NCBI RefSeq assembly: GCF_002115805.1
Contig: NZ_JFKC01000010.1
Coordinates: 1 to 64,000 of the forward strand
Length of the DNA: 64,000 nt
Source of the DNA: Marivita geojedonensis
GTDB taxonomy: Bacteria; Pseudomonadota; Alphaproteobacteria; Rhodobacterales; Rhodobacteraceae
Direction of reading: 5' to 3'
In this document: in pieces, positions 34,244 to 42,808 of the stretch
How positions within the stretch are numbered: the stretch's first letter is position 1
How the letters are laid out: the number at the start of each line of letters is the position of its first letter
Notes under the pieces: generated by a model
What the model saw: only the letters and a program-made list of their open reading frames with translations
The model's database searches: none
What the model was told of the DNA's origin: nothing
Program-made: the position numbers and the translations under genes

Positions 34244-36004
34244 TCAAAACAGGAAATACCGCTGCGCCATCGGCACCACTTCTGCCGGTTCGCAGACCAG
34301 CAGTTCCCCATCCGCGCGCACCTCGTAGGTTTCGGGGTTCACCTCGACCTTCGGTGTGGCGGTGTTGAGCTTGAGGTCCGACTTGCCGATCCCGCGCGTG
34401 TTCTGAACCGCGAGCGTTTTCTTAGCGAGACCCAGCTTTTCCCCGATCCCGTCGGCCTGCGCCGCCTCGGACACGAACACCACCGCCGAGTTCTCGACGC
34501 TGCGCCCATAGGCGCCCCACATGGGCCGCGTGTAGACCGGCTGCGGTGTCGGGATCGAGGCGTTGGGGTCGCCCATCTGCGCACAGGCAATCGTGCCGCC
34601 GATCAGGACCATCTCGGGCTTCACACCAAAGAAGGCCGGATGCCAGAGCACCAGATCGGCGCGCTTGCCTTCCTCGATGCTGCCGATCTCGCGGCTGATG
34701 CCATGCGCGATTGCCGGGTTGATCGTGTATTTCGCCACGTAGCGGCGCACGCGCATGTTGTCGTTGTCGCCGGTTTCCTCGGGCAACGCGCCGCGCTGCT
34801 TCTTCATCTTGTCGGCGGTCTGCCAGGTGCGAATGATGACCTCGCCCACACGGCCCATCGCCTGACTGTCGGACGCAATGATGCTGAAGGCGCCCATGTC
34901 GTGCAGGATATCCTCAGCCGCGATGGTCTCGCGCCGGATGCGGGACTCCGCGAATGCAATGTCCTCGGGGATCGACTTGTCGAGGTGGTGACAGACCATG
35001 AGCATGTCGAGATGCTCTTCCAGCGTGTTCACCGTAAAGGGGCGCGTTGGGTTGGTGGAGGATGGGAGCACATGCTCCTCACCGCAGATCTTGATGATGT
35101 CCGGCGCGTGCCCGCCACCGGCGCCTTCGGTGTGGAAGGCGTGGATCGTGCGGCCCTTCATGGCCTTGACGGTGTGTTCGACAAAGCCGGACTCGTTGAG
35201 TGTGTCCGTGTGAATCATCACCTGCACATCCATCGCGTCAGCAACGCTCAGACAGCAGTCGATGGCACCGGGCGTTGTCCCCCAATCCTCGTGCAGCTTG
35301 AGCGCACAAGCCCCCGCCTTGACCTGCTCTTCCAGAGCGGCGGGCAGCGAGGCGTTGCCCTTGCCCGCAAAGGCAAGGTTCATAGGGAAGGCGTCCGCCG
35401 CCTGTAACATGCGGCCGATGTGCCAGGGGCCGGGCGTACAGGTTGTCGCCAGCGTCCCATGCGCCGGGCCGGTGCCGCCGCCCAGCATGGTGGTCAGGCC
35501 GGAATGCAATGCGTCCTCGATCTGCTGCGGGCAGATGTAGTGGATGTGGCTGTCGAACCCGCCTGCGGTCAGAATGCGGCCTTCGCCGGCAATCGCCTCG
35601 GTTCCCGGTCCGACGATGATGTTCACCCCCGGCTGGGTGTCGGGGTTGCCCGCCTTGCCGATCCGGTAGATGCGCCCGTCGCGCAGACCCACATCGGCCT
35701 TGTAGATGCCGCTATGGTCCACGATCAGCGCGTTGGTGATCACGGTGTCCACAGCGCCGTCGGCCCGCGTTGCCTGAGACTGGCCCATCCCGTCGCGGAT
35801 CACCTTGCCGCCGCCGAACTTGACCTCTTCGCCGTAAACCAGCGCGTTCGCGCCGCTGCCGCCACCGGTCGCCGCACCGACCGCCTCGGCGGTCAGGTCA
35901 CGCTCGACCTCGATGATCAGGTCGGTATCGGCCAGCCGCAGCTTGTCGCCCACGGTGGGGCCGAACATGGCGGCGTAATCGGCGCGTTTGATCTGTGCTG
36001 GCAT
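34244..36004 (-). CDS. ureC: Urease subunit alpha (catalytic)
   Basis: A 586-residue catalytic subunit that hydrolyses urea to ammonia and carbamate. The nickel ligands are in [10 protein letters not shown] and [17 protein letters not shown], the carbamylated lysine in [27 protein letters not shown] is conserved and the flap cysteine lies in [11 protein letters not shown]. It is slightly longer than the usual 567-570 residues because of a glycine/alanine-rich insertion near residue 45 ([15 protein letters not shown]) not found in standard enzymes. It starts one base downstream of a small Roseobacter-type gene. Confidence 0.97.
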   Translation of the reverse strand: MPAQIKRADYAAMFGPTVGDKLRLADTDLIIEVERDLTAEAVGAATGGGSGANALVYGEEVKFGGGKVIRDGMGQSQATRADGAVDTVITNALIVDHSGIYKADVGLRDGRIYRIGKAGNPDTQPGVNIIVGPGTEAIAGEGRILTAGGFDSHIHYICPQQIEDALHSGLTTMLGGGTGPAHGTLATTCTPGPWHIGRMLQAADAFPMNLAFAGKGNASLPAALEEQVKAGACALKLHEDWGTTPGAIDCCLSVADAMDVQVMIHTDTLNESGFVEHTVKAMKGRTIHAFHTEGAGGGHAPDIIKICGEEHVLPSSTNPTRPFTVNTLEEHLDMLMVCHHLDKSIPEDIAFAESRIRRETIAAEDILHDMGAFSIIASDSQAMGRVGEVIIRTWQTADKMKKQRGALPEETGDNDNMRVRRYVAKYTINPAIAHGISREIGSIEEGKRADLVLWHPAFFGVKPEMVLIGGTIACAQMGDPNASIPTPQPVYTRPMWGAYGRSVENSAVVFVSEAAQADGIGEKLGLAKKTLAVQNTRGIGKSDLKLNTATPKVEVNPETYEVRADGELLVCEPAEVVPMAQRYFLF

Positions 36005-36005
36005 G

Positions 36006-36320
36006 TCAGCCTCTCTTCATTCCACGTTTCGTCAGACGCCGGTGATTGGCGCGGGTGGTCTGCCGGATCGGCTTGATCGCCAAAGCCGCCACCACATCGG
36101 GGCTTTTCCCCGCCAGCATCGCCAGCGAGGCGTCTGTCCCGCCCTTGAGAAAGGCAAAGACCTTTTCGTTGAGCATCCGGCTGTTCTCGGTCTTGGGCAC
36201 AGACCAGAGCCCCATCGCCCCCATCATGCGCATGGCGATCACGCCCTGCGCCTCGGCCATCACCCAGCCCATCTGCATGGCGTTGGCCCAGTAATCCATC
36301 GGGGTGAACAGCCGTGCCAT
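36006..36320 (-). CDS. Small urease-operon protein ('antifreeze'-annotated type)
   Basis: A 104-residue methionine-rich helical protein ([34 protein letters not shown]) lying between ureB and ureC. The TGATG junction with ureB shows translational coupling. From memory, similar short proteins in Roseobacter urease operons carry the uninformative label antifreeze protein. The basic C-terminus ([15 protein letters not shown]) could bind nucleic acid or an acidic partner. No known urease function. Confidence 0.7.
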   Translation of the reverse strand: MARLFTPMDYWANAMQMGWVMAEAQGVIAMRMMGAMGLWSVPKTENSRMLNEKVFAFLKGGTDASLAMLAGKSPDVVAALAIKPIRQTTRANHRRLTKRGMKRG

Positions 36321-36625
36321 CAGAGGTCTCCCATGACCTGCTGGTTGAAGCCGATCACCCGGCGCGCGCCGGAGAGCGGGATCAACTGGACTTCGCGGCG
36401 CTGACCCGGTTCGAACCGCACGGCGGTCCCCGGCGCGATGTCGAGCCTGTGGCCCCGCGCGGCGTCGCGATCGAAGTCGAGCGCCGGGTTGGTTTCCGCG
36501 AAATGGTAATGGCTGCCGACCTGAACGGGACGGTCACCGGTGTTGGCCACCATCAGCGTGACCGCCGGGCGGTCCGGGTTCAGGGTCAGCGACCCTTCGG
36601 CCGGGAACAGCTCTCCGGGGATCAT
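36320..36625 (-). CDS. ureB: Urease subunit beta
   Basis: A 101-residue structural subunit of urease. The start [53 protein letters not shown] is fully typical. The ATG at 36625 overlaps the stop of the upstream small gene (ATGA). It assembles with UreA and UreC into the apoenzyme. Confidence 0.97.
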   Translation of the reverse strand: MIPGELFPAEGSLTLNPDRPAVTLMVANTGDRPVQVGSHYHFAETNPALDFDRDAARGHRLDIAPGTAVRFEPGQRREVQLIPLSGARRVIGFNQQVMGDL

Positions 36626-36801
36626 TTGCGGTGCCGGATTTTGCCGAAGGCCAGCCCGCCTGCGACCGCGATCAGACCCAGAGCGCTGACCAGCGCCAGC
36701 CAATGCGCGCCGTCATGCGGGTGTACATGGGCACCGGGATGCGCCATCGCGGAGGATGCCCAAGCCAGTGTCATCGCCGTCAAAGCCAGACCTTTTTTCA
36801 T
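36622..36801 (-). CDS. Small exported membrane protein in the urease operon
   Basis: A 59-residue protein: signal peptide [20 protein letters not shown], a histidine-rich stretch [14 protein letters not shown] and one membrane helix ([18 protein letters not shown]). The six histidines in the periplasmic part suggest metal (nickel) contact. AAAGGG lies 7 bases before the ATG, which supports this start; the longer frame to 36942 merely reads through the repeat motif. It resembles the DUF6732 type I recall from Rhodobacteraceae urease clusters. Confidence 0.72.
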   Translation of the reverse strand: MKKGLALTAMTLAWASSAMAHPGAHVHPHDGAHWLALVSALGLIAVAGGLAFGKIRHRK

Positions 36802-36815
36802 CTCGAAACCCTTTC

Positions 36816-36838
36816 GCTTCTTCTTTTTCCAAATATGC
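36816..36838 (-). repeat. AT-rich 23-bp motif, copy 4
   Basis: On the minus strand GCATATTTGG followed by AAAAAGAAGAAGC, inside the urease operon between ureA and the small exported protein. It ends 14 bases before that gene's ATG and directly abuts its AAAGGG ribosome site, the same position as copy 1 before dgcA. Confidence 0.75.
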
Positions 36839-36842
36839 AAAG

Positions 36843-37145
36843 TCACCGGATCGGATTGTGCACTGTCACCAGTTTGGTGCCGTCCGGAAACGTCGCTTCG
36901 ACCTGCACCTCGTGGATCATCTCGGGGACGCCTTCCATGCACTGATCGCGGGTGATGACCTGCGCGCCCGCCTGCATCATGTCGGCCACGCTGCGCCCGT
37001 CGCGCGCGCCTTCGACCACCGCATCGGTGATCAGCGCAATCGCTTCCGGGTGGTTGAGCTTCACACCCCGTTCGAGGCGTTTGCGCGCGACCATGGCGGC
37101 CATGGCGACCAGCAGCTTGTCTTTTTCGCGGGGGGTCAGGTTCAT
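36843..37145 (-). CDS. ureA: Urease subunit gamma
   Basis: A 100-residue structural subunit with the standard start [39 protein letters not shown] and end [15 protein letters not shown]. It starts 3 bases after ureD and is separated from ureB only by the small exported protein gene. Confidence 0.97.
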   Translation of the reverse strand: MNLTPREKDKLLVAMAAMVARKRLERGVKLNHPEAIALITDAVVEGARDGRSVADMMQAGAQVITRDQCMEGVPEMIHEVQVEATFPDGTKLVTVHNPIR

Positions 37146-37148
37146 GTC

Positions 37149-37973
37149 TTACAGTCTCCAGGATCGCGGCAGGGCGTCACCGCTCAGCCGATCAAGAACA
37201 GGAATGAGGGTGCGGCGGAGGGCGTAGCCGTCTTCGGCCAGCGCGCGGAGGACCAGAACGCCGTCCTGCACCAGCGATACGCCTGCGGTTGACGGCAGCA
37301 TGCCGCGGATGGGATCCAGATGCGCCTCGGCCTCGGGGGCGGCGAAAACCACCAGAGCCATGGCACGGGCACCGCCGCCCAAAGCGGGTTTGTCGAGGAT
37401 TGCTGTGATGTCGCCATTCAGGGTGCTCGCATCGCGGAACACCAGGTCGCCGTCACGTTCAAGCGTCAGGCTGTCGGCAAAGCGGGCCTGCGTGACCACT
37501 TCGCCCATTGCCAGACGGCCAAAGAGGACGGGTTCGACCACCAAAACGCGGGCATCGGAGGCCATTCTGATCGTCAGCGACCGGCGCAGCGCGCCGTTCT
37601 GGAAGAGGATGGTTTCCTGCGGCAGCCAGTCGACACGGCCCCCGGACTCGACCGTCACGATGTTGCGCACCCGCGCGGTGGTGTCGTCTGCGGTGCGGTA
37701 GACCCTTTCGGCGGCTTGCGTCGTCAGGCGCAGCCGCGCGCCTGTCTGGGCGGTGGCGGAAATGGACAGCGTATCACCACCCGTCAGGCCTCCAGAGGTG
37801 TTGAGGATCACGCCTTCGACTGCATCGCGTGCCGGTGTCATGAGAATCTTGGCAGAGCCGGTCTGGTGCAGATCGGCCAGTGCCGACAGGCCCGCCCCCC
37901 GCGCCTTGGCGGCGATGGTCAGCTTGCCATGGGAACGCGGCGGCAAGGTGGTGATGGCGGTCAGATGAGTCAT
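37149..37973 (-). CDS. ureD: Urease accessory protein UreD
   Basis: A 274-residue scaffold that binds apo-urease first and recruits UreF and UreG. It shows the family core EGVILNTSGGLTGGDTLSISATAQTGARLRLTTQAAERVYR and GGRVDWLPQETILFQNGALRRSLTIRMASDARVL. It is the first gene of the operon; the 172 bp upstream (37974-38145) should hold the promoter, but I see no clear site. Confidence 0.95.
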   Translation of the reverse strand: MTHLTAITTLPPRSHGKLTIAAKARGAGLSALADLHQTGSAKILMTPARDAVEGVILNTSGGLTGGDTLSISATAQTGARLRLTTQAAERVYRTADDTTARVRNIVTVESGGRVDWLPQETILFQNGALRRSLTIRMASDARVLVVEPVLFGRLAMGEVVTQARFADSLTLERDGDLVFRDASTLNGDITAILDKPALGGGARAMALVVFAAPEAEAHLDPIRGMLPSTAGVSLVQDGVLVLRALAEDGYALRRTLIPVLDRLSGDALPRSWRL

Positions 37974-38145
37974 GTTGGCGAAACGCTAGCAATCGGTGTG
38001 ACCCGAGTTCCAACGCATTTCTTGGCCACGCACCACAACTGAGCGAAAGCACCGCAGAAAGCGGCCAGCATCAAAACGCCGCGCCCAATAAACGGGCAAT
38101 CAGGTCACAAATGCCCTCAAATTCATCATAAATGAATCGTTGAAA

Positions 38146-38595
38146 TCAGGACTCTGGCGTACATTCAGGCAGTTGGTTCAGCACCATGTCGCGGGACGGG
38201 CGCAACCCGTCCGGCAGGTCTTGCAGCACCTCGTCCACAACCTCGGCGCTCAATTCCGCCACCTCGCAGGAATAGTCGGCAAAGCTGCCGTCCGGATTTT
38301 CCTCTTGCCAATCGCGGAAATCCTGCGCCTCGAAGGCAACGGCCGCGCCCGCACCCACCACGGGAATGGCCACAAGCACACGGCGCAAGCGCGCCTTGGC
38401 TTTCGCCTTCGACACCGCTTTGGCCAGCTCCTTGCGGTGGCTCAGTGCGGCGGCAGAGGCGCTTGCGGTGACGGTGGCCACCTGCGCTGTCAGCGTCACC
38501 GCCTGCACCGCGAGGGCCACCGTGCTGACCAAAAGCGCCGCGCAGAGCCACATCAGCACAACCGTGTTGCGCAGCCACCTGAAAACGCGGAACAC
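38146..38595 (-). CDS. Membrane protein of unknown function
   Basis: A 149-residue protein with a hydrophobic N-terminus (RNTVVLMWLCAALLVSTVALAVQAVTLTAQVATVTA) that is probably one or two membrane helices. A basic alanine-rich helix (SHRKELAKAVSKAKAKARLRRVL) and a second hydrophobic segment (VAIPVVGAGAAVAF) follow. Two cysteines lie in the acidic C-terminal domain. It begins 4 bases after the lytic transglycosylase stop and is likely co-transcribed with it. Confidence 0.68.
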   Translation of the reverse strand: MFRVFRWLRNTVVLMWLCAALLVSTVALAVQAVTLTAQVATVTASASAAALSHRKELAKAVSKAKAKARLRRVLVAIPVVGAGAAVAFEAQDFRDWQEENPDGSFADYSCEVAELSAEVVDEVLQDLPDGLRPSRDMVLNQLPECTPES

Positions 38596-38599
38596 CGGG

Positions 38600-39730
38600 C
38601 TAGCGGAGGCTTTGCAACAGCGCCTGCGACGGCGTGCCGGTGACCGGCAGTCCCCGGCTGGCCTGATAGGCGCGGATCGCGGTTTCAGTGTTCGACCCGA
38701 TCACCCCGTCTGCCCCCTGCGTGTCGAATCCCCGCGCGGTGAGGCGTTGTTGCAGCGCGATCCGATCCGCCTTGGTCAACCCGTTGGCATCGGGTGGGAA
38801 CGGCGTGCGCAGCGGCCCGGCCCCGCCGATCCGATCCGCCAGGTGGCCCACGCCGATCGCGTAGGCGTCGGAGTTGTTGTAGCGCTTGATCACCCGGAAA
38901 TTCGCGGTTGTCGCAAAGCGCGGCCCACCCGGTTGCGGCTGGAGCGATCCGCTGGGCGATTCACTGCCCCAAGAAACACCGCGCTGCCAGCCATTGCGTT
39001 GCAGGTAGGCGGCGGCAGAGGCCAGCGCATCGCTGGGATCATCCGACCAGATGTCGCGCCGCCCATCGCCGGTATAGTCCACCGCGAATTGCAGGAAAGA
39101 GGTCGGGATGAACTGCGTATGCCCCATCGCGCCCGCCCAGCTTCCGGTCATGCGGGATGCCGGTATGTCTCCGCTTTGGATGATCCGCAGAGCCGCGATC
39201 AACTGCTGTTCAAAGAACCGCCCGCGCCGCCCGTCAAAGGCCAGCGTCGAGGTGGCCGAGATCACCGGCACCTCGCCGCGCCGTTCGCCGTAAAAGCTTT
39301 CCAGCCCCCAGATCGCGCAGATGATTTTGGCATCGACACCATAGCGGTCCTGCAACGCCGTCAGCGTGCCGCGATGCCGGGCAAAGGCCGTGCGCCCTTT
39401 CTGCACCCGTTCATCCGATGTGGCGATGGCAAGGTAATCCTCGAGACTGCGTTTGAACTCGGTCTGATTGCGGTCGCGCGTCACGACTCCGGGCAGATAC
39501 CCCGTGCCACGAAAGGCGGCGTCGAGCGTGGATTGCGAAATCCCCTGCGCCGCCGCGCGTCCCCGGAACGCCGCGACCCACGCGTCATAGGCCGCATTCG
39601 GTTGGGGCCGGAGGTCGGCCGGCAAGCCGCTCGGCGTACTGGTGCTCACGCTGCCCGGCACGGCACGCGAACAGGCAGAAAGGCCAAGGCCCAAAAGCCC
39701 CAGCCCGAAAAGACGTCGATTGATCTGCAT
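38600..39730 (-). CDS. Lytic murein transglycosylase lipoprotein (MltB type) with peptidoglycan-binding domain
   Basis: A 376-residue periplasmic lipoprotein. The lipobox LSAC has its acceptor at Cys20. The MltB-like catalytic domain has the glutamate in CAIWGLESFYGERRG and the conserved GSWAGAMGHTQFIPTSFLQFAVDYTGDGRRDIW. Residues from about 315 form a peptidoglycan-binding domain (ALQQRLTARGFDTQGADGVIGSNTETAIRAYQASRGLP). The start at 39730 is chosen for the signal and the preceding GAGGTGAG. The gene is divergent from the desaturase. Confidence 0.92.
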   Translation of the reverse strand: MQINRRLFGLGLLGLGLSACSRAVPGSVSTSTPSGLPADLRPQPNAAYDAWVAAFRGRAAAQGISQSTLDAAFRGTGYLPGVVTRDRNQTEFKRSLEDYLAIATSDERVQKGRTAFARHRGTLTALQDRYGVDAKIICAIWGLESFYGERRGEVPVISATSTLAFDGRRGRFFEQQLIAALRIIQSGDIPASRMTGSWAGAMGHTQFIPTSFLQFAVDYTGDGRRDIWSDDPSDALASAAAYLQRNGWQRGVSWGSESPSGSLQPQPGGPRFATTANFRVIKRYNNSDAYAIGVGHLADRIGGAGPLRTPFPPDANGLTKADRIALQQRLTARGFDTQGADGVIGSNTETAIRAYQASRGLPVTGTPSQALLQSLR

Positions 39731-39935
39731 CGGTCTGCTCACCTCTATGATGCGTTTTGACCACCATTGTGAGACCAAGTCGGGCATCACACAATGGGTC
39801 ACCGCACAACCGTCGGTTTTGCGCGGATGCCCGCAAATCCGGCAACTGCGTCAACTGCCCGGGGACAGCAGCGCTCGGGACTTTTCTTTTGCAGCAATCC
39901 CGGCCAGTCTGACTCAAACAGATCCGGAGGGAGTG

Positions 39936-40919
39936 ATGGAAGCCAGTTTCTCGCGCCGCAAACTGCTGACGCCGACCGAGTTGCGCAGCCTGACGGAACG
40001 CTCAGACGTCATGGGCGCGCTTCAGATGGCGAGCCATGTGGGGGCGATCCTGCTCGTCGGCGTTCTGCATGCGCAGGCGATGGGCACCGGCTGGGTCTGG
40101 GTCACGGGCTTTGCTCTCGGCGTTTTGCTCAACTTCCTCTATGCCGCGCAGCACGAACTCAGCCACGCCACCGTATTCAAGACCCGCAGCCTGAACGAGG
40201 TCTTTGGTCGGATCATCGGGTTCATCCAGATCTTCCCGCGCGACTATGACCAGATCATGCATTTCGCGCACCACCAGTACACGCAGGACTGGGAGCGGGA
40301 TGGCGAACTGGTGCGTGAACCCTATACGCTGACCACCTACCTGCTCTGGCTGTCGGGCATCACCTATTGGCGCAACCGGGTGTTCGGCGTGGTGCGCCGC
40401 GCGCGCGGGGTGATCGTGGAGCCGTTCATCCGCCCCGAGGAAGAGGCAAAAGTGATCCGCGAGAGCCGTATTCATTTGGCGCTCTATGCAGCGATTGCGC
40501 TTGTGTCTCTGCTGACGGGAAGCTGGGCCGCGTTGACCTTCTGGATTTTGCCGATGGTGCTGACGAAACCGGTGCACCAGTTGCAGAACACCATCGAACA
40601 TCTGGGGCTGAGCCACGAGAACGACATTCTGGAAAATACGCGTTCGACCCGCACCAATGCGTTTTTCCGCTGGCTCTGCTGGCAAATGCCGTATCACACC
40701 GCGCATCATACCTTTCCCGCTGTGCCGTTCTGGAAGCTGCGCGCGCTGAACGACAAGATCGAGGACAAAGCGGGCGAAGTGCACCGTATGGGATGGATCG
40801 AGTTCCAGATCGAAGTCATCAAGAAGCTGATGGCGAAGGATGAAAGCCAGTACCCGATGAACGAGGTCTGGGTCGTACCCGTTTCGGGCGGCCGGACCCG
40901 CCGGGTGCCTGCAGAGTGA
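39936..40919 (+). CDS. Membrane fatty-acid desaturase family protein
   Basis: A 327-residue integral membrane diiron enzyme. The three histidine boxes are visible: HELSH, HFAHHQYTQ and HTAHH. Four hydrophobic segments separate them. GGAGGG lies 5 bases before the ATG at 39936, which rules out the longer frame. Substrates could be acyl lipids or, by family, carotenoids or sphingolipids. Its stop overlaps the GTG start of the next gene, so the two are coupled. Confidence 0.88.
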   Translation: MEASFSRRKLLTPTELRSLTERSDVMGALQMASHVGAILLVGVLHAQAMGTGWVWVTGFALGVLLNFLYAAQHELSHATVFKTRSLNEVFGRIIGFIQIFPRDYDQIMHFAHHQYTQDWERDGELVREPYTLTTYLLWLSGITYWRNRVFGVVRRARGVIVEPFIRPEEEAKVIRESRIHLALYAAIALVSLLTGSWAALTFWILPMVLTKPVHQLQNTIEHLGLSHENDILENTRSTRTNAFFRWLCWQMPYHTAHHTFPAVPFWKLRALNDKIEDKAGEVHRMGWIEFQIEVIKKLMAKDESQYPMNEVWVVPVSGGRTRRVPAE

Positions 40920-41758
40920 GGCGGCTTCAGGTCTACACCTCGCTCTGGGCGATGCAGCCGCATGACCAGACGGGGGTCAAGCTGCCTTACGATCAGGTCT
41001 GCGAAATGGTCGCCGGGGCCGGGTTTGACGGGATGGCGATTGACCTTGGCGCGTCGGATGTGGAGGTCGCCCACGCCGTGCGCCCGCATATGGAGGCCAA
41101 CGGGCTGACGCCGCTGATCGTGGCCTTCCCCAAGACGATAGAAAGCCTTGAGGACACGCTGCACATGGCGGTCGATTTCGGCGCGCCGTTTGTCGATGTG
41201 ATCGGTCAGGTGATGCCGATTGCCTTGGACGACATGATCCCGGTGATCGAGACGTGGATGGCGATGTCGGACCGCATCGGGATTCCGATCCAGTTCGAAA
41301 CCCACCGCAACTGCATCACCAACGACCTTTACACGACGCTGCAACTGCTCGACCGGATCCCCGAGATGCGGATTTGCGCGGACCTGTCGCATTACGTGGT
41401 GGACCGGGAATTCTGGTTTCCGCTGTCAGAGCATGACTTGGGGCTGATCAGCCGCATCCTGAAACGCTCGGACAGTTTTCAGGGCCGTGTGGCAAGTCGT
41501 CAGCAGATCCAGTTGCAACTGGATTTTCCGCAACACCAGAAATGGGTGGAGCTTTTCAAGGGCTGGTGGCGGGAAGGCATGGCCGACTGGCGCAGCCGCA
41601 ATGCGTCGGGTGACTGCATCTTTGTCTGCGAACTGGGCCCGCCGGAATACGCCATGACAGGGCCGGACGGCCGCGAGATGTCGAACCGCTGGCACGAGGC
41701 GCAGGTGATCAAGGGCTGGGTGCAGGACATTTGGGACGATCTGGGCGGGGACGGCTGA
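40916..41758 (+). CDS. Sugar phosphate isomerase/epimerase-like TIM-barrel protein
   Basis: A 280-residue protein of the xylose-isomerase-like TIM-barrel (AP endonuclease 2) family. The GTG start overlaps the desaturase stop (GTGA). Metal-binding candidates are in QFETHRNCIT, CADLSHYVVD and VCELGPPEYAMTG. The family includes isomerases, epimerases and dehydratases, and the true substrate is unknown. Coupling to the desaturase is unusual for this family. Confidence 0.75.
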   Translation: MRRLQVYTSLWAMQPHDQTGVKLPYDQVCEMVAGAGFDGMAIDLGASDVEVAHAVRPHMEANGLTPLIVAFPKTIESLEDTLHMAVDFGAPFVDVIGQVMPIALDDMIPVIETWMAMSDRIGIPIQFETHRNCITNDLYTTLQLLDRIPEMRICADLSHYVVDREFWFPLSEHDLGLISRILKRSDSFQGRVASRQQIQLQLDFPQHQKWVELFKGWWREGMADWRSRNASGDCIFVCELGPPEYAMTGPDGREMSNRWHEAQVIKGWVQDIWDDLGGDG

Positions 41759-41841
41759 TCTCTTTGTCCGGATGGGTTTGACACCTCCGCGTTTCCTGCC
41801 AGAGTACGCGGTACTCACATTTTCTGGATGTCTGACTTCCC

Positions 41842-42681
41842 ATGACCACACCCTGCATCATCTGCGTTGCCATCACAGGCTCGGTTCCGACCAAGGCCGA
41901 CAACCCTGCCGTTCCAACCAGCGTGTCGGAACAGATCGAAAGCACCCATGAGGCATTCGAGGCCGGGGCCAGCATCGTCCACGCCCATGTGCGCAACGAC
42001 GACGGGACACCCAGCTCGGACCCGGAAAAGTTCGCCCGACTCAAGGAGGGGGTGGAGCAGCACTGCCCCGGTATGGTCATCCAGCTTTCCACCGGGGGAC
42101 GGTCGGGCGCAGGCAAGACACGCGGGGGGATGCTGCCATTGCGGCCGGACATGGCCTCGCTGTCGGTCGGCTCGAACAACTTCCCAACCCGCGTCTACGA
42201 AAACCCGCCCGATCTGGTGGCCTGGCTTGCCTCGGAAATGCTGGCTTACGACATCAAGCCGGAAATCGAAGCCTTTGATCTTTCGCATATCTTCCGCGCC
42301 GCCGCGATGCATGACGCGGGCGCGATCAAGGACACGCCCTATGTGCAGTTCGTCATGGGGGTGAAGAACGCGATGCCCGTCGACCGCGAGGTGTTCGATT
42401 TCTACGTCCACACGGTCAAGCGCCTCTTTGGAGACACCGCACCCTGGTGTGCGGCCGGGATCGGTCCGAACCAGATCGTGCTGAACGAATGGGCCATCTC
42501 GGCAGGTGGACATGCCCGGACCGGGCTCGAGGACAATATCCGCCTCAACCGCGCAACGCTGGCCCCATCGAATGCGGCTCTGGTCAAACGCGCGGTAGAG
42601 CTCTGCGAAAAGCACGAACGCCCGGTCGCCACATGGCAACAGGCACGCGAGATCCTAGGCCTGCGGAGCGTCGCGGCCTGA
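41842..42681 (+). CDS. BKACE-family beta-keto acid cleavage enzyme (DUF849)
   Basis: A 279-residue zinc TIM-barrel enzyme. It condenses a beta-keto acid with acetyl-CoA to give acetoacetate and a new CoA ester (the type enzyme acts on 3-keto-5-aminohexanoate in lysine fermentation). The motifs include VPTSVSEQIESTHEAFEAGASIVHAHVRNDDGTP (His ligands), LSTGGRSGAGKTRGGML and PEIEAFDLSHIF. It is parallel to the TIM-barrel gene but separated by 83 bp. The beta-keto acid here is unknown. Confidence 0.9.
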   Translation: MTTPCIICVAITGSVPTKADNPAVPTSVSEQIESTHEAFEAGASIVHAHVRNDDGTPSSDPEKFARLKEGVEQHCPGMVIQLSTGGRSGAGKTRGGMLPLRPDMASLSVGSNNFPTRVYENPPDLVAWLASEMLAYDIKPEIEAFDLSHIFRAAAMHDAGAIKDTPYVQFVMGVKNAMPVDREVFDFYVHTVKRLFGDTAPWCAAGIGPNQIVLNEWAISAGGHARTGLEDNIRLNRATLAPSNAALVKRAVELCEKHERPVATWQQAREILGLRSVAA

Positions 42682-42740
42682 CGCACGACGGGCCTGCTCC
42701 GGTTCGAAAAGTGGCAGCGGCTGAGGGCTGGCGCGATGTT

Positions 42741-42786
42741 TCCGTCAACGGAAACAGGCGATGCGTCGACGCATCGCCGGGCTGGC
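42741..42786. repeat. 46-bp twin-palindrome repeat, copy 1
   Basis: Two adjacent palindromes: TTTCCGTCAACGGAAA, then CAG, then GCGATGCGTC with its reverse complement. The 46 bases starting at TCCGTCAACGG are identical to copy 2 at 43814-43859. It lies just 3' of the HNH gene and points the same way as copy 2. Confidence 0.85.
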
Positions 42787-42808
42787 AACAAAGACGCAAG
42801 ACCGCGTG

